DNA of 64,000 bases, from positions 62,001 to 126,000 of the forward strand of contig NZ_BNBL01000005.1 in NCBI RefSeq assembly GCF_014655595.1. Direction: 5' to 3'. The translations under genes and the position numbers were made by a program. This DNA comes from Streptomyces griseocarneus (GTDB lineage: Bacteria > Actinomycetota > Actinomycetes > Streptomycetales > Streptomycetaceae). Under the pieces are notes generated by a model. The model saw nothing but the letters and a program-made list of their open reading frames with translations. It was not told where the DNA came from and did no database searches. The first letter of the stretch is position 1. The number at the start of each line of letters is the position of its first letter. This document shows, one piece after another, positions 49,185 through 58,000 of the stretch.

Positions 49185-49451
49185 TCAGGGGACCGCCACC
49201 CAGTCCCGTACGGGGACAGGGTGCGCGTAGTGGTCGCGGTACTCCCAGCGGAGCAGGGGCACGCCGCTCAGCGCCCGCTCGATGCGCCGTCGCGGCAGGA
49301 GCTTGCAGACCGACGCCCCGGCCATGAGCAGGGTGGTGGCCGCGACGACCGTGGCGAGGGCCTGGAAACCGGAACCGGGGGACCGGGTCGTCAGCGCCGA
49401 CGCGCCGCCGGCGCCCAGCGCGCCCAGCGGGGGGAGTGCTCCGTAGGTCAT
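49185..49451 (-). CDS. small membrane protein coupled to the glycosyltransferase
   Basis: The 88-residue protein has one or two hydrophobic stretches (PLGALGAGGASALTT and GFQALATVVAATTLLMAGASVCKLL) and ends with RRRIERALSGVPLLRWEYRDHYAHPVPVRDWVAVP. Its ATG (49451-49449) overlaps the TGA of the upstream glycosyltransferase gene in the ATGA pattern, so it is translated by coupling and is likely a partner of that enzyme. I do not recognise a family. Confidence 0.65.
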   Translation of the reverse strand: MTYGALPPLGALGAGGASALTTRSPGSGFQALATVVAATTLLMAGASVCKLLPRRRIERALSGVPLLRWEYRDHYAHPVPVRDWVAVP

Positions 49452-50551
49452 GTCGCGCACCAGCGTTCTTCCCGGCGGCGCGCCATGTCCCACAGGGAGC
49501 GGAGGTAGACGGCGTGCTGGAACATGTCGTAGGCCAGCTCGACGGCGAGCGTGCCCGCGAGGAGCTGGGACTTCCAGCCGGCGCCGTGGGCGGTGACCAC
49601 TTTCTCCGCGACGAACACCAGGCCGACGGCGATCCAGAACGGTGTGAACTCCGGGCGCCCGCGCGTGAGCATCCAGGCGGTGAAGACGAGGTACAGGGCG
49701 AGGAAGAGGACGGACAGGCCCATGAAGACCTGCCGGACGATGTAAGGGGCCGTCACCCGGGTCCAGCCGTAGTCCCGCAGGTTCTCCAGGGCCCCGCGCT
49801 GCCAGCGCAGGCGCTGGTGCCAGAGTTTGGGCACGCTGGTCATCACCTCGGTGACGACCCTGCAGCCCGGCGGCGAGACGGTGCGGTAGCCGAGGGTCCG
49901 CACCGCCTTGGTGATCTCGTCGTCCTCGGTGAGCGAGGCCAGGGAGTAATAGGAGGAGCCGCCGCCGATGCGGCCGGCGAGCCGGGCGTTCCTGACCTCG
50001 CGCAGGGTCGAGACGCGGAACAGCGTCGCGGTGCCGGTGAGGACGTCGGCCCGGTACCCGCGGCGGGCGATCTCGCGGGCGTAGCGGTGGAATTCGATCC
50101 GCTGGAGCGCTCCCAGCAGGCCGCCTCCCCGCTCCCCGTAGAAGATGCCGCCGACGGCTCCGACCCTGCGGTCCATCGCCTCGATGGCGCTGGCGAGGAA
50201 GGCGGGCTGGAGCATGGTGTCGGCGTCCTGGACCAGGACGAGATCGGTCTCGTCCAGTCCGCCCAGGATCCGCTCGAGCGCCTGGTTGAGCGCACCGGCC
50301 TTCTTGTGGGGGTTGTCCTGCGACTCCATGACGGTCGCGCCGTTCGCCTCGGCGATCGTCGCGGTGTCGTCGGTGCAGTTGTCGGCCACGACGACGATGC
50401 GGTGGGGCGGTTGTTCCTGGCGGTGGAGGGCCGCGACGGACGCGGCGATGCGCTCGGCCTCGTTGTGGGCGGGGATCAGCGCCACGATCCGGGGCGCCCG
50501 GGCGAGCTGGCGGGCGCGTCGTCGCGCGGCCCCCATGACCGGCTTTCGCAT
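49448..50551 (-). CDS. processive family-2 glycosyltransferase
   Basis: The 367-residue membrane enzyme has a GT-A domain: VALIPAHNEAERI at the start, VVVADNCTDDT, the UDP-metal motif QDADT, the acceptor Asp in LTEDDE and the processivity motif QRLRW followed by QRG. The C-terminal part carries about three helices (VFMGLSVLFLALYLVFTAWML and FWIAVGLVFVAEKV). Enzymes with QxxRW polymerise sugars, as in cellulose, hyaluronan or poly-GlcNAc synthases. ATG 50551 is preferred over GTG 50575 because AGGAG stands 8 nt before it. The coupled small membrane protein is its likely partner. The polymer is unknown. Confidence 0.9.
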   Translation of the reverse strand: MRKPVMGAARRRARQLARAPRIVALIPAHNEAERIAASVAALHRQEQPPHRIVVVADNCTDDTATIAEANGATVMESQDNPHKKAGALNQALERILGGLDETDLVLVQDADTMLQPAFLASAIEAMDRRVGAVGGIFYGERGGGLLGALQRIEFHRYAREIARRGYRADVLTGTATLFRVSTLREVRNARLAGRIGGGSSYYSLASLTEDDEITKAVRTLGYRTVSPPGCRVVTEVMTSVPKLWHQRLRWQRGALENLRDYGWTRVTAPYIVRQVFMGLSVLFLALYLVFTAWMLTRGRPEFTPFWIAVGLVFVAEKVVTAHGAGWKSQLLAGTLAVELAYDMFQHAVYLRSLWDMARRREERWCAT

Positions 50552-50595
50552 ACGTGTGCTCCTGTGCTCGTTCACTGTACGGGCGTGGCGGGGCC

Positions 50596-50628
50596 GCCGC
50601 CCGGCCCGCGGTGTGCGGGCCGGGCGGC
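50596..50628. terminator. stem-loop terminator
   Basis: A 14-bp perfect GC stem GCCGCCCGGCCCGC (50596-50609) pairs with 50615-50628 around a 5-nt loop, between the 452-residue gene and the glycosyltransferase gene on the minus strand. It suggests that they are separate transcripts. Confidence 0.8.
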
Positions 50629-50655
50629 AGCTCCTCGCTCAGGGACGGCCGTGGG

Positions 50656-52014
50656 TCAGGGCCGGGGCAGGATGCGGAAGGCGTTGTGGCCGGTGGCGAA
50701 GATGGGGTCGCCGACCTGGATGCCGACCTGCGTCGGGCCGGGGACCGCCGTGGTCTCGACGTCCATCGCCGGGTACAGCGACACCCACGGGTTCCTGCCG
50801 GGCCCGCTCGGCTCCAGGTCGAGCGGGACGGCCGGGCAGGTCAGCGTGCGGCGATCCGCCGACCTGACCCCGACCGCGGTCTCCTCGCGGCCCTCGTCCG
50901 TCCAGCGCGTGAACGTCACCTGGTCCTCGCGGAACCGCATGCCCTCCGGCGCCGTGAAGACGACCGGCACCGTCCCGATCCTGCGCTGCCCGGTGTTGTG
51001 CAGGACGAAGGGCGGGTAGACCCACTGCTTTCCCACGACCGGGTCCCCGCCGTGCAGCGGCCTCGCCTCGACGGTGGCCCGCAGCTCCGGGTCGACGGCG
51101 GCCGTCGCCCGGTACCGGTAGTAGACGCTGCCGATCTGGAAGGCGTCGCCCGGCTTGGCCGGGTCCCAGCGCAGGCTGCTCGGCGAACCGTCGGGGTTCA
51201 CGGACTGCGGCCAGACCAGGAAGCGGTAGTAGCCCGGCTTGTCGCCGAGTGCGCGCAGGTCGATGGCGGGCAGGGTCACCTTGCGGTCGGTGCCGCTGCC
51301 CTTGTGCCCTTCGGCCTTCTGCAGTTGCGGGGTCGGGGTGTAGCGGGACGGCGTGCCGTCCTCGTGGACGAGCTGGTAGTAGACGTGGTCGCTGTGGTTG
51401 CTCGGGACGCCCTGCTCGCCCTCGCGCAGGTTGACCAGGTCGATGATGAATTTGTCGTCGGGGATCCGGCCGTTGTCCGACACGTGGCCGAAGCCGGCCT
51501 GGCTGTTGGGCTTGCCGCCCCAGTTGTTGTCGTAGGGAAGCCGGACGAAGGGCCGGCCCACCTTCTCGGGGTCGCTCTTCTGCCAGGCCCCGTTGAGCAC
51601 CTCGACCTCGGGAGTCGCCGTCCGCACGTCGCCGTTGTCCAGCGTGACGTCGACCCGGATCGGGTACGTGCGGGCGAACGCGGGCCGGGCGTCCTTGTCG
51701 ACGTTCAGGTCGCCGCGGAGCGTGAAGGTGATCAGGTCCGCGTCCTCCAGGAACGTCAGGTCGATGACCTCGTACTCCTGGCCCGTGCCGCCCTGCCCGC
51801 GCTTGACCTCGCCGGCGCCCGTGTCCGCCGTGCCGCTGCCGGTGTACGAGTACGCGACCTGCTTGATCTTCACCCCCATCGGCACCCTGATCCGGCCGTC
51901 GTAGCGGAATTCGCTGTCCCAGGTGGAGAACCGGTTGGCGTAGCCAAGGGTCCGGATTCCCGTGGTCTCGGGGGCGAGGGGCGCGCCGGCCCGGGGCGTT
52001 TCGGCAGTGCTCAT
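50656..52014 (-). CDS. unrecognised 452-residue beta-rich protein
   Basis: ATG 52014 follows GGAGAGAC. The protein has no signal peptide or membrane helix. It is rich in beta-strand-like segments with many Tyr, Trp, Asp and Gly: YANRFSTWDSEFRYDGRIRVPMGVKIKQVAYSY, DLTFLEDADLITFTLRGDLNVD and later DSVYYRYRATAAVDPELRATVEAR-like strands. It ends PIFATGHNAFRILPRP. Such a pattern might be a structural or carbohydrate-binding protein, but I cannot name the family. It seems to have its own promoter and terminator. Confidence 0.75.
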   Translation of the reverse strand: MSTAETPRAGAPLAPETTGIRTLGYANRFSTWDSEFRYDGRIRVPMGVKIKQVAYSYTGSGTADTGAGEVKRGQGGTGQEYEVIDLTFLEDADLITFTLRGDLNVDKDARPAFARTYPIRVDVTLDNGDVRTATPEVEVLNGAWQKSDPEKVGRPFVRLPYDNNWGGKPNSQAGFGHVSDNGRIPDDKFIIDLVNLREGEQGVPSNHSDHVYYQLVHEDGTPSRYTPTPQLQKAEGHKGSGTDRKVTLPAIDLRALGDKPGYYRFLVWPQSVNPDGSPSSLRWDPAKPGDAFQIGSVYYRYRATAAVDPELRATVEARPLHGGDPVVGKQWVYPPFVLHNTGQRRIGTVPVVFTAPEGMRFREDQVTFTRWTDEGREETAVGVRSADRRTLTCPAVPLDLEPSGPGRNPWVSLYPAMDVETTAVPGPTQVGIQVGDPIFATGHNAFRILPRP

Positions 52015-52950
52015 GCGTTGTCTCTCCACGTCTCGACGTCTGGCTGAGGGTGTGGTGCCGTGCACGACGCGATCGCGTGCGGGGACGCGACGCGTCTCGT
52101 CGGGCCGCCGGGCCGTCGGTGCGAGGGCATGGCGGCATCCCGGTTGCATGGGCGTGGGTGTGGCGCGGCTGGGGTGGCGAGCGGCAAGTCAATCCAGCTC
52201 CTTACAGAACGTCAATTGGTCGTAAAGCGGTATCGGCCAGGGGCCGTGCCGCACGGGCGGAGCCCGGTCACGGCCGGGTACCGCGGCCGTGCGGGAGCCC
52301 CGAAGAGGGTTTTCAACTACCTCACTCGACTCAGTGGGCCAACTCCGCACCATCCGTAAAGCGGTTGGCGGTGGCGCGGAGGGAACGAGCGGATCGCAGT
52401 GGCTTGAAGCCGTCGCAGGGCGGGACAGTCCTGGGGAGGCATGGCCCGGTGACGCGCGGCCCGGTGAGCCGGTTCGGTCGGTGTGCGACGAAAGTATTCG
52501 CCGGCCGGCCGCGCCCCCACCGGATTTCGAGTCGGCCGACTACGGAATGCCATTCCGTTTGCTTCGCGTCATTTAGCGTTTGCAGGCCGCATGCGCGTTC
52601 CCGGCCCGCCACCCCGTCTCCCGTGCCGCGCAACGCCGTTCGAGCTGGGCGAACGTGCGACGGGCCCCGGCCGGCCACCCGGCCGCCTTCGGCTTCGCAA
52701 CAGCGCAACGGCGTGACGTCGCCCACGGTCCCGGTAAACGCCGAGGAGAGCACCGTGTCCTGATCCGTACGTGAAGCAGGCCACAACACCGAAGGCCCGC
52801 CGGGGGATTCATCCGGTAATTACCGTCCCGCGTTCCGGGGCCGTGCGACAGGTGCGCGGAAGTGAGTGCGGCGGGCCGGCCCGGGGACCCGGCGGACGCG
52901 ACCGAAAGCCGCTCCGGAGCCGCCCGCGCGGCCACCCGTTTACGAGATGT
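52015..52950. other. 936-bp gene-free interval
   Basis: This is the largest stretch without a convincing gene. Frames up to about 240 codons exist on both strands but they lack ribosome sites, a codon bias like the neighbours and recognisable composition. It holds a perfect 17-nt operator-like palindrome (52542-52558) and two copies of CGTAAAGCGGT (52221-52231 and 52355-52365) 134 bp apart. It may contain a small RNA or a regulatory region, or be decayed sequence. Confidence 0.5.
52542..52558. promoter_or_regulatory. operator-like palindrome
   Basis: ACGGAATG-C-CATTCCGT is a perfect 17-nt palindrome with one central base, the size and form of a TetR/MarR-type operator. No gene start is nearby on either strand: the closest are at 52014 and 54120, both pointing left. 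Confidence 0.5.
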
Positions 52951-54120
52951 TCAGGCGCTCCAGTGGCAGGCCGCGATGCGGCGCACCGCCTCGCGGATCA
53001 GGTCGGTGCCGGCGCACACGGTCAGGCGCACGTACCCCTCACCGCCGGGACCGAATCCGCTGCCCGGGATGGACAGCACCCGCGCGTCCTGCAGGAGCCG
53101 CTTGGAGAACGCCTCGCTGTCGTGGCCCTCCGGGCAGCGCACCAGGCAGGAGAAGGTGGCTTGGGGCCGCAGGACCCGCAGGCCGGCCTGCTCGAGGCCG
53201 TCGCACAGCAGCCGCATGCGCTCGCGGTAGACGGAGCGCAGGTGGTCCGGGTAGCCCGTGGTGTCGTTGAGCGCGGTCACGGCGGCGTGCTGGATCGCGC
53301 CGAACGTGCCGGAGTCGGTGTGGGACTTCACGGTGCGCAGCGCGTCCACGACCGCCGCGTTGCCCGCGGCGAAGCCCACCCGCCAGCCGGGCATGTTGTA
53401 CGCCTTGGACAGCGAGTGGAACTCGATGCCGCACTCCATCGCGCCCGGCGCCCCGAGGAAGGACGGCGGAGGCGCGCAGTCGTAGTAGATCTCGCTGTAC
53501 GCGGCGTCGGAGGCGACCACGATGTCGTGCCGCAGCGCGAACTCCGCCAGGCGCGCGTAGAACCCCTCGGTGGCGAGGGCCGCCGTGGGGTTGTTGGGGT
53601 AGCAGACCCAGAACAGCTTCGCCCGTCGTGCCACGTCCGCGGGTATGGCGGACAGGTCGGGCAGGAAGCCGTTGCCCTCCCGCAGCGGGACGCGGACCAC
53701 CTCCGCCCCGCACCACCGCGCCCAGGTGGCGTACACCGGATACGCCGGGTCCGGGACCAGCACCACGTCGCCCGGCTCCGCGTACGCCATGGTCAGGTGC
53801 GCCATCGCCTCCTTGCTGCCCAGCGTGACCACGACGCCGGTCGCGGGATCGACGCGCAGCCCGAACCGGCGGCCCAGGTACCGGGCGGCGGCCTCGCGCA
53901 GGGCCGGCGTGCCGGCGGAGGGCGGGTAGCGGTGCGTGCCCGGATCGCGGACGGCCTGGCGCATGGCCCGCACGATGTGCAGGGGGGCCGGCAGGTCGCA
54001 GTCGCCCACCCCGAGCGGGACGGGCGGCACGCCGTCCTGTTCGGCGAGGGCCCGGGCCCGGTCGACGAGGGAGAACAGGTAGTTCTCCGTCTGCTCCAGA
54101 CGTTCCGCGCGACCGGGCAC
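52951..54120 (-). CDS. PLP-dependent aminotransferase (class I/II)
   Basis: The 389-residue fold-type I aminotransferase has LGVGDCDLPAP at the start, TLGSKEAMAHLTMAYAEPGDVVLVPDPAYPVY, then CYPNNPTAA (the NP motif), DAAYSEIYY (PLP-binding Asp/Tyr), SLSKAYNMPGWRVGFAAG with the Schiff-base Lys in SLSK, and the C-terminal Arg in YVRLTV. It resembles LL-diaminopimelate or alanine aminotransferase-like proteins. The substrate is not determinable. GTG 54120 is the start. Confidence 0.9.
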   Translation of the reverse strand: MPGRAERLEQTENYLFSLVDRARALAEQDGVPPVPLGVGDCDLPAPLHIVRAMRQAVRDPGTHRYPPSAGTPALREAAARYLGRRFGLRVDPATGVVVTLGSKEAMAHLTMAYAEPGDVVLVPDPAYPVYATWARWCGAEVVRVPLREGNGFLPDLSAIPADVARRAKLFWVCYPNNPTAALATEGFYARLAEFALRHDIVVASDAAYSEIYYDCAPPPSFLGAPGAMECGIEFHSLSKAYNMPGWRVGFAAGNAAVVDALRTVKSHTDSGTFGAIQHAAVTALNDTTGYPDHLRSVYRERMRLLCDGLEQAGLRVLRPQATFSCLVRCPEGHDSEAFSKRLLQDARVLSIPGSGFGPGGEGYVRLTVCAGTDLIREAVRRIAACHWSA

Positions 54121-54248
54121 ACGGGCCTCCTTCGACGAAGCCGACGTTCACTGCCGGAATCGTGCCCTGGAGCGGGGGAGCGGCGCGAGGGGGCGTGTGC
54201 GGCCCGCCCGTACGCGCCTGTCGTGCGCGCCTCCCGTGGTGCGTACGG

Positions 54249-54875
54249 TCACGGGCGTCGCAGCCGGTTCACCGCCGGCCGGGGGCCGCCGCGCCGGGCG
54301 TGCCGGTGCGGGCGGTGGTCCTCGGGCCGGGCCCGCACCAGCTCCTCGAAGAGGTCACGCGCCCGTACGAGCGCCTCGCGCAGTTCCTCGGTCGGGACCT
54401 CCCGGGAGCGGGCCCCCGCCGAGGCGGTGTGCAGCTCCCGCAGGCCGTGGACGGTGCGGGGGGCGTGGACCGACAGCGCGTCGGCCATGTCGTCCCAGGT
54501 GGTCGACGGGAACCCCCGGTCGCGGGCGAGTTCGCCGACGAGCAGCTCCGCGTCGGCCACGGACCGCGCCGGGGCGTCCACGAACCGCTCCTGGATGCCG
54601 GTCCACCGCGCGACGTACTGTTCCCGGGCCGCCGCCGGAAGCGGCGAGACCCGCAGGTGTTCGTAGCGCCCCAGCCGTTCGGACAGTTCCCGCTCCGCCG
54701 CCTTGCGCTCGCCGCCGTGCCGGGCGAGGGCGGCGTCGTACTCGGGCCCGAAGCGCCGTCGCAGAACGCCGCCGCCGGTGCGCGCCCCGCGCCCGACGGC
54801 CCAGACGGCCACGGAGACACCGATGAAGACGACGGCCGTCGCGACGGCTACGGCGATCAGTGCGTGAGATGACAT
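54249..54875 (-). CDS. membrane-anchored helical protein
   Basis: The 208-residue protein has one N-terminal helix (ALIAVAVATAVVFIGVSVAVWAVG) and a long charged helical domain: RRRFGPEYDAALARHGGERKAAERELSERL and LPAAAREQYVARWTGIQERFVDAPARSVADAELLVGELARDRG. This is a known actinobacterial hypothetical family without assigned function. GAAGGGGAC precedes ATG 54875. The small membrane gene at 55013-55213 is upstream on the same strand and may form an operon with it. Confidence 0.75.
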   Translation of the reverse strand: MSSHALIAVAVATAVVFIGVSVAVWAVGRGARTGGGVLRRRFGPEYDAALARHGGERKAAERELSERLGRYEHLRVSPLPAAAREQYVARWTGIQERFVDAPARSVADAELLVGELARDRGFPSTTWDDMADALSVHAPRTVHGLRELHTASAGARSREVPTEELREALVRARDLFEELVRARPEDHRPHRHARRGGPRPAVNRLRRP

Positions 54876-55012
54876 GGAGTCCCCTTCCGTGCGTTTCATC
54901 CGGCTCCGGTGCCGATGGTGGTGCCGGAGACGTCGAGCAACCGGCGTGGTGCCGTGCCGTGTTCGTGCCGCGTTCGTGCCGTCCGGGCCACGTCCCGCGG
55001 CCCGTGGTCCGC

Positions 55013-55213
55013 TCAGGCGGCGTGCCGTCCCTCGCCCGGGACGGGGGGCGGCTCGAGCGAGGGCAGATCGGGCACGGCGCGCAGCGGCTGGTCGGGCAGC
55101 CCCTGAGGCGGCTGCCCGGCGGAACCACCCTTCAGCAGACACTCCTCGTACCGCCCGAGGGCGAGCACCAGGCACAGGAGCAGAGGAGGCATGAGCAGGG
55201 CGACGGCGACCAC
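55013..55213 (-). CDS. small single-helix membrane protein
   Basis: The 66-residue protein starts at GTG 55213 after GGAAGGAGCC, 5 nt away. It has one helix (VVAVALLMPPLLLCLVLALG), then a tail rich in Pro, Gln and Gly ending PPPVPGEGRHAA. It is located directly upstream of the membrane-anchored helical protein and may be its partner. I do not recognise a family. Confidence 0.6.
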   Translation of the reverse strand: MVAVALLMPPLLLCLVLALGRYEECLLKGGSAGQPPQGLPDQPLRAVPDLPSLEPPPVPGEGRHAA

Positions 55214-55346
55214 GGGGGCTCCTTCCGGCACTGCCGCGAGTCGGAGGCGTGACAGTGACCGGCTTGCCCCTCGGGCCCGGCACAAACGCGAACGACCCGC
55301 CGCATCCGGACCGGGCGGGGCGCCTCGGCGGTGATCCTCGCGTACG

Positions 55347-56246
55347 TCAGGGACGGCGGTCGACGCCGCTGACCCGGGCCAGCAGCCCCTCGAGACCGGC
55401 GGCGGCGGGCGTCAGGCCCGTGGCCGTGGACTTCACGCGGTCGCTGACCGCGTAGGGCACCAGGGCGTCGAGCCTCCCGCCCACCCGCGCGTCCGTCCCC
55501 AGCGCGTAGCGGGCCCTGGGGCGCGGGCTGACCAGGACGCGGTGAACGGCCTGGGCCACCCGCTCGGGGCCCGGGTACCGGGACGAGTTCCGCAGCGACC
55601 GGGCAGCCGCCCGGTAGCAGTCGGCGTAACGGGACGAGACCGAGCCGCGCCGCTCGAAGGAGTCCGCCGCGTTCTCCAGCATGGGGCTGGCGTGGAAGCC
55701 CGGCTCGACCAGCACGACCCGTACGCCCCAGGGCGCCGCTTCCATGCGCAGGGCGTGGGTCAGCGCGCTCAGCCCGGCCTTGCTGGCGCTGTACCAGCCC
55801 GCGAACGGCATGACCGCCCGGGCGGCGACCGAGGAGACGTTGACGATGCGGCCGTCGCCGCGGTGGCGCATGGCGGGCAGCACCAGCCGGGCGATGCGCG
55901 CCGGCGCGTGGAGGTTGACCTCCATCAGCCGGCGCGCCTGTTCCTCGTCCACGTCCTCGATCGCCCCCGGCAGCGCCGTGCCCGCGTTGTTCACCACCGC
56001 CCACGGGCCTCCGCCGGTCAGCCCCGCGATGTCGGCGAAGACGTCGGCGCACCGCGCGCCGTCGGCGACGTCGAGCACCATGGTCCGAAGCCGCGCACCC
56101 TCCTCCTCGGCCCGGGCCCGCAGCTCGTCGGCCTTCTCCTCGCTCCGGACGGTCGCGAACACCTCGTACCCGGCGCCGACCAGCCGCAGGGCGGTGGCCC
56201 GCCCGATCCCGCTGCTCGCCCCGGTGACCACCACACTGCGCGACAT
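55347..56246 (-). CDS. short-chain dehydrogenase/reductase
   Basis: The 299-residue classical SDR has TGASSGIGRA near residue 7-16 (TGxxxGxG), NNAG at about residue 87-90, and the catalytic YxxxK as YSASK with the upstream Ser in VSSVAAR. The nucleotide should be NAD(P)H; the C-terminal half determines the substrate, which is unknown. ATG 56246 follows GGGAGAGC. It lies 82 nt downstream of a P450 gene on the same strand, so the two may act in one oxidative pathway. Confidence 0.92.
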   Translation of the reverse strand: MSRSVVVTGASSGIGRATALRLVGAGYEVFATVRSEEKADELRARAEEEGARLRTMVLDVADGARCADVFADIAGLTGGGPWAVVNNAGTALPGAIEDVDEEQARRLMEVNLHAPARIARLVLPAMRHRGDGRIVNVSSVAARAVMPFAGWYSASKAGLSALTHALRMEAAPWGVRVVLVEPGFHASPMLENAADSFERRGSVSSRYADCYRAAARSLRNSSRYPGPERVAQAVHRVLVSPRPRARYALGTDARVGGRLDALVPYAVSDRVKSTATGLTPAAAGLEGLLARVSGVDRRP

Positions 56247-56328
56247 CTCTGCTCTCCCGTCGGCGTTCCCGGCTCCCACTCTGGGATACGGGCCGTCAGT
56301 CCGGGGACGTCACCACACCCTCAGGGCG

Positions 56329-57600
56329 TCATCGCGAGGAAATACGTCCATACGTACCAAGGCGGAGGGACGTACCGAGCCGGACGGGCAGGGTGTCCGT
56401 GCTGTTGCCGACGAAACTCGGGTGCGCGGGCAGCTCGCCGGCGGGCACGGCGAGGGCGAGGTCCGGATGGCGCTCGAACAGGGCCCGCAGCGCGATCGTC
56501 GCCTCCATCCGGGCGAGCGGGGCGCCGAGGCAGTAGTGCGGGCCGTGCCCGAAGGAGAGATGGCGCGGCTCGGGGCGCCGGGTCACGTCGAAGCGCGCGG
56601 CGGACGGGCCGTACGCGCGCTCGTCCCGGCCGGCGGCGGTGTACGAGGCGAGGACGGCGGTGCCGCGCTCGATGAGCGTGCCGTCGACGGTCAGGTCCTT
56701 CGTCGGGTAGCGGAAGGGGAAGAAGGCGACCGGACTGTCGTAGCGGAGGGTCTCCTCCACGACGTCGTCCCACCCGGCCCGCCCGGCCCTGACGAGCGCG
56801 AGCTGGTCCGGGTGGTCGCACAGGGCCCGTACGGCATTGGTGATGAGGTTGAGCGTCGTCTCGTGGCCCGCCACGATCAACAGCAGCAGGGTGCCGAGCA
56901 GTTCACCGTCGCTGAGCCGGTCCCCGTCCTCCTCCTGGGCGGCGATCAGCGCGCTGGTGAGGTCGTCGCCGGGCGCGGCGCGCCGCTGGGCGACGACGCT
57001 CTGGAGGACGGCGGCCATGTCGCGGTTGGCCTGCAGCGTCTCCTCGGGGGTGGCGCTGGTGCGCACGATGGTCTGTGACAGCCGGTGCAGGTCGTCCCGC
57101 ATGCCGGGTGCCACGCCGAGCAGTTCGCAGATGACGGCCATGGGCAGCGGGTAGGCGAAGTGCCGGCGCAGGTCGACCACGCCCGTGGCGTCCGCCCGCT
57201 CGCCGAGCCGGTCCAGCAGGCCGGCGGTCAGCTCCTCGACGCGGGGGCGCAGCGCCTCGATCCTGCGCGCGGTGAACGCCCTGGTCACCAGGGAGCGCAG
57301 CCGGCGGTGGTCGTCGCCGTCGGCGGTCGTCATGCCCTCGACGGTGGCGAAGATTGTCAGGGGCCAGCCGTCCGGTATCGCGCCCTGCGCGAGCGCGGTG
57401 AAGTGGCGGGCGTTCTTGGCCACGTCGGGGTGGGCGAGGACCTCCTTCAGCTCCTGGTAGCGCGTGACGGCGACGGCTCCCACCCCGCCGGGCAACGCCA
57501 CGGGAACCGCCGCGCCGGCGGCGCGCAACCGGCCGGCCTCCGCGTGCGCGCCGGCGCCGGTGGGGTCGAGGGGGTGCGGTAGCGGTGTGCGGTCGCTCAT
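56329..57600 (-). CDS. cytochrome P450
   Basis: The 423-residue P450 has the I-helix oxygen-binding motif AGHETT (residues 244-249), ETLR at 293-296 (ExxR) and the heme loop FGHGPHYCLG (Cys 367). It is soluble bacterial class I. The N-terminal part (GVGAVAVTRYQELKEVLAHPDVAKN) and the pattern of motifs resemble the CYP107/CYP105 range. It needs ferredoxin and ferredoxin reductase, none of which lie nearby. GAGGAGCG precedes ATG 57600. The SDR gene follows on the same strand. The substrate is unknown. Confidence 0.93.
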   Translation of the reverse strand: MSDRTPLPHPLDPTGAGAHAEAGRLRAAGAAVPVALPGGVGAVAVTRYQELKEVLAHPDVAKNARHFTALAQGAIPDGWPLTIFATVEGMTTADGDDHRRLRSLVTRAFTARRIEALRPRVEELTAGLLDRLGERADATGVVDLRRHFAYPLPMAVICELLGVAPGMRDDLHRLSQTIVRTSATPEETLQANRDMAAVLQSVVAQRRAAPGDDLTSALIAAQEEDGDRLSDGELLGTLLLLIVAGHETTLNLITNAVRALCDHPDQLALVRAGRAGWDDVVEETLRYDSPVAFFPFRYPTKDLTVDGTLIERGTAVLASYTAAGRDERAYGPSAARFDVTRRPEPRHLSFGHGPHYCLGAPLARMEATIALRALFERHPDLALAVPAGELPAHPSFVGNSTDTLPVRLGTSLRLGTYGRISSR

Positions 57601-58000
57601 GACGACGCTCCTCGGGGGTCGTGGTGGGAACGGGCGCGCACGCCCGCGATGGCTCGACCTGTCCTGTGCATGCCGTACCGATGGTGGCACGCCGCTCACC
57701 GCCGCCGACGGCTGAGGAGCGAACCGGACGTTCCCTGGCACTGACGCCGGTTCAACCCCGCTTCACAGGCCACAGGGCTCTTTCCGGACGATATTGAAGG
57801 CCGGTCAGCCGCCTCGGCGGAGGCCTGGGTTCCGCCGGACCGGGGCGGGGAGGCGCCCCGGCAGCCCCCTTCCGGGACTCGTCACGCCGTGTGATCGTCC
57901 GGAACGTGATCAGTGGCGTCGCGGCCCCGGTGGGCCTCTGCGAGGGTCGAAGCGGCATCACCCGCGCACCACACCACTGGCCGACAAGGAGGGATGCGCT
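57601..58000. other. gene-free interval between P450 and protease
   Basis: This 400-bp divergent region must hold the two promoters. I see a strong ribosome site (AAGGAGGG) before GTG 58001, but no hairpin, and no ORF with a credible codon pattern. Two GTGATC words 16 bp apart (GTGATCGTCCGGAACGTGATC in the vicinity of 57890-57912) are a weak hint of an operator. Confidence 0.35.

Noticed and set aside
52331..52789. Minus-strand 152-codon frame in the empty region
   Set aside because: No ribosome site and no domain-like composition; frames of this length are expected by chance at this GC content.
55249..55346. Plus-strand short frame between the small membrane gene and the SDR gene
   Set aside because: No ribosome site, and it reads across the SDR 3' end.
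57740..57775. tRNA T-arm-like GGTTCAACCCC
   Set aside because: The flanking bases do not pair into a T stem and no acceptor, D or anticodon arm can be drawn around it.
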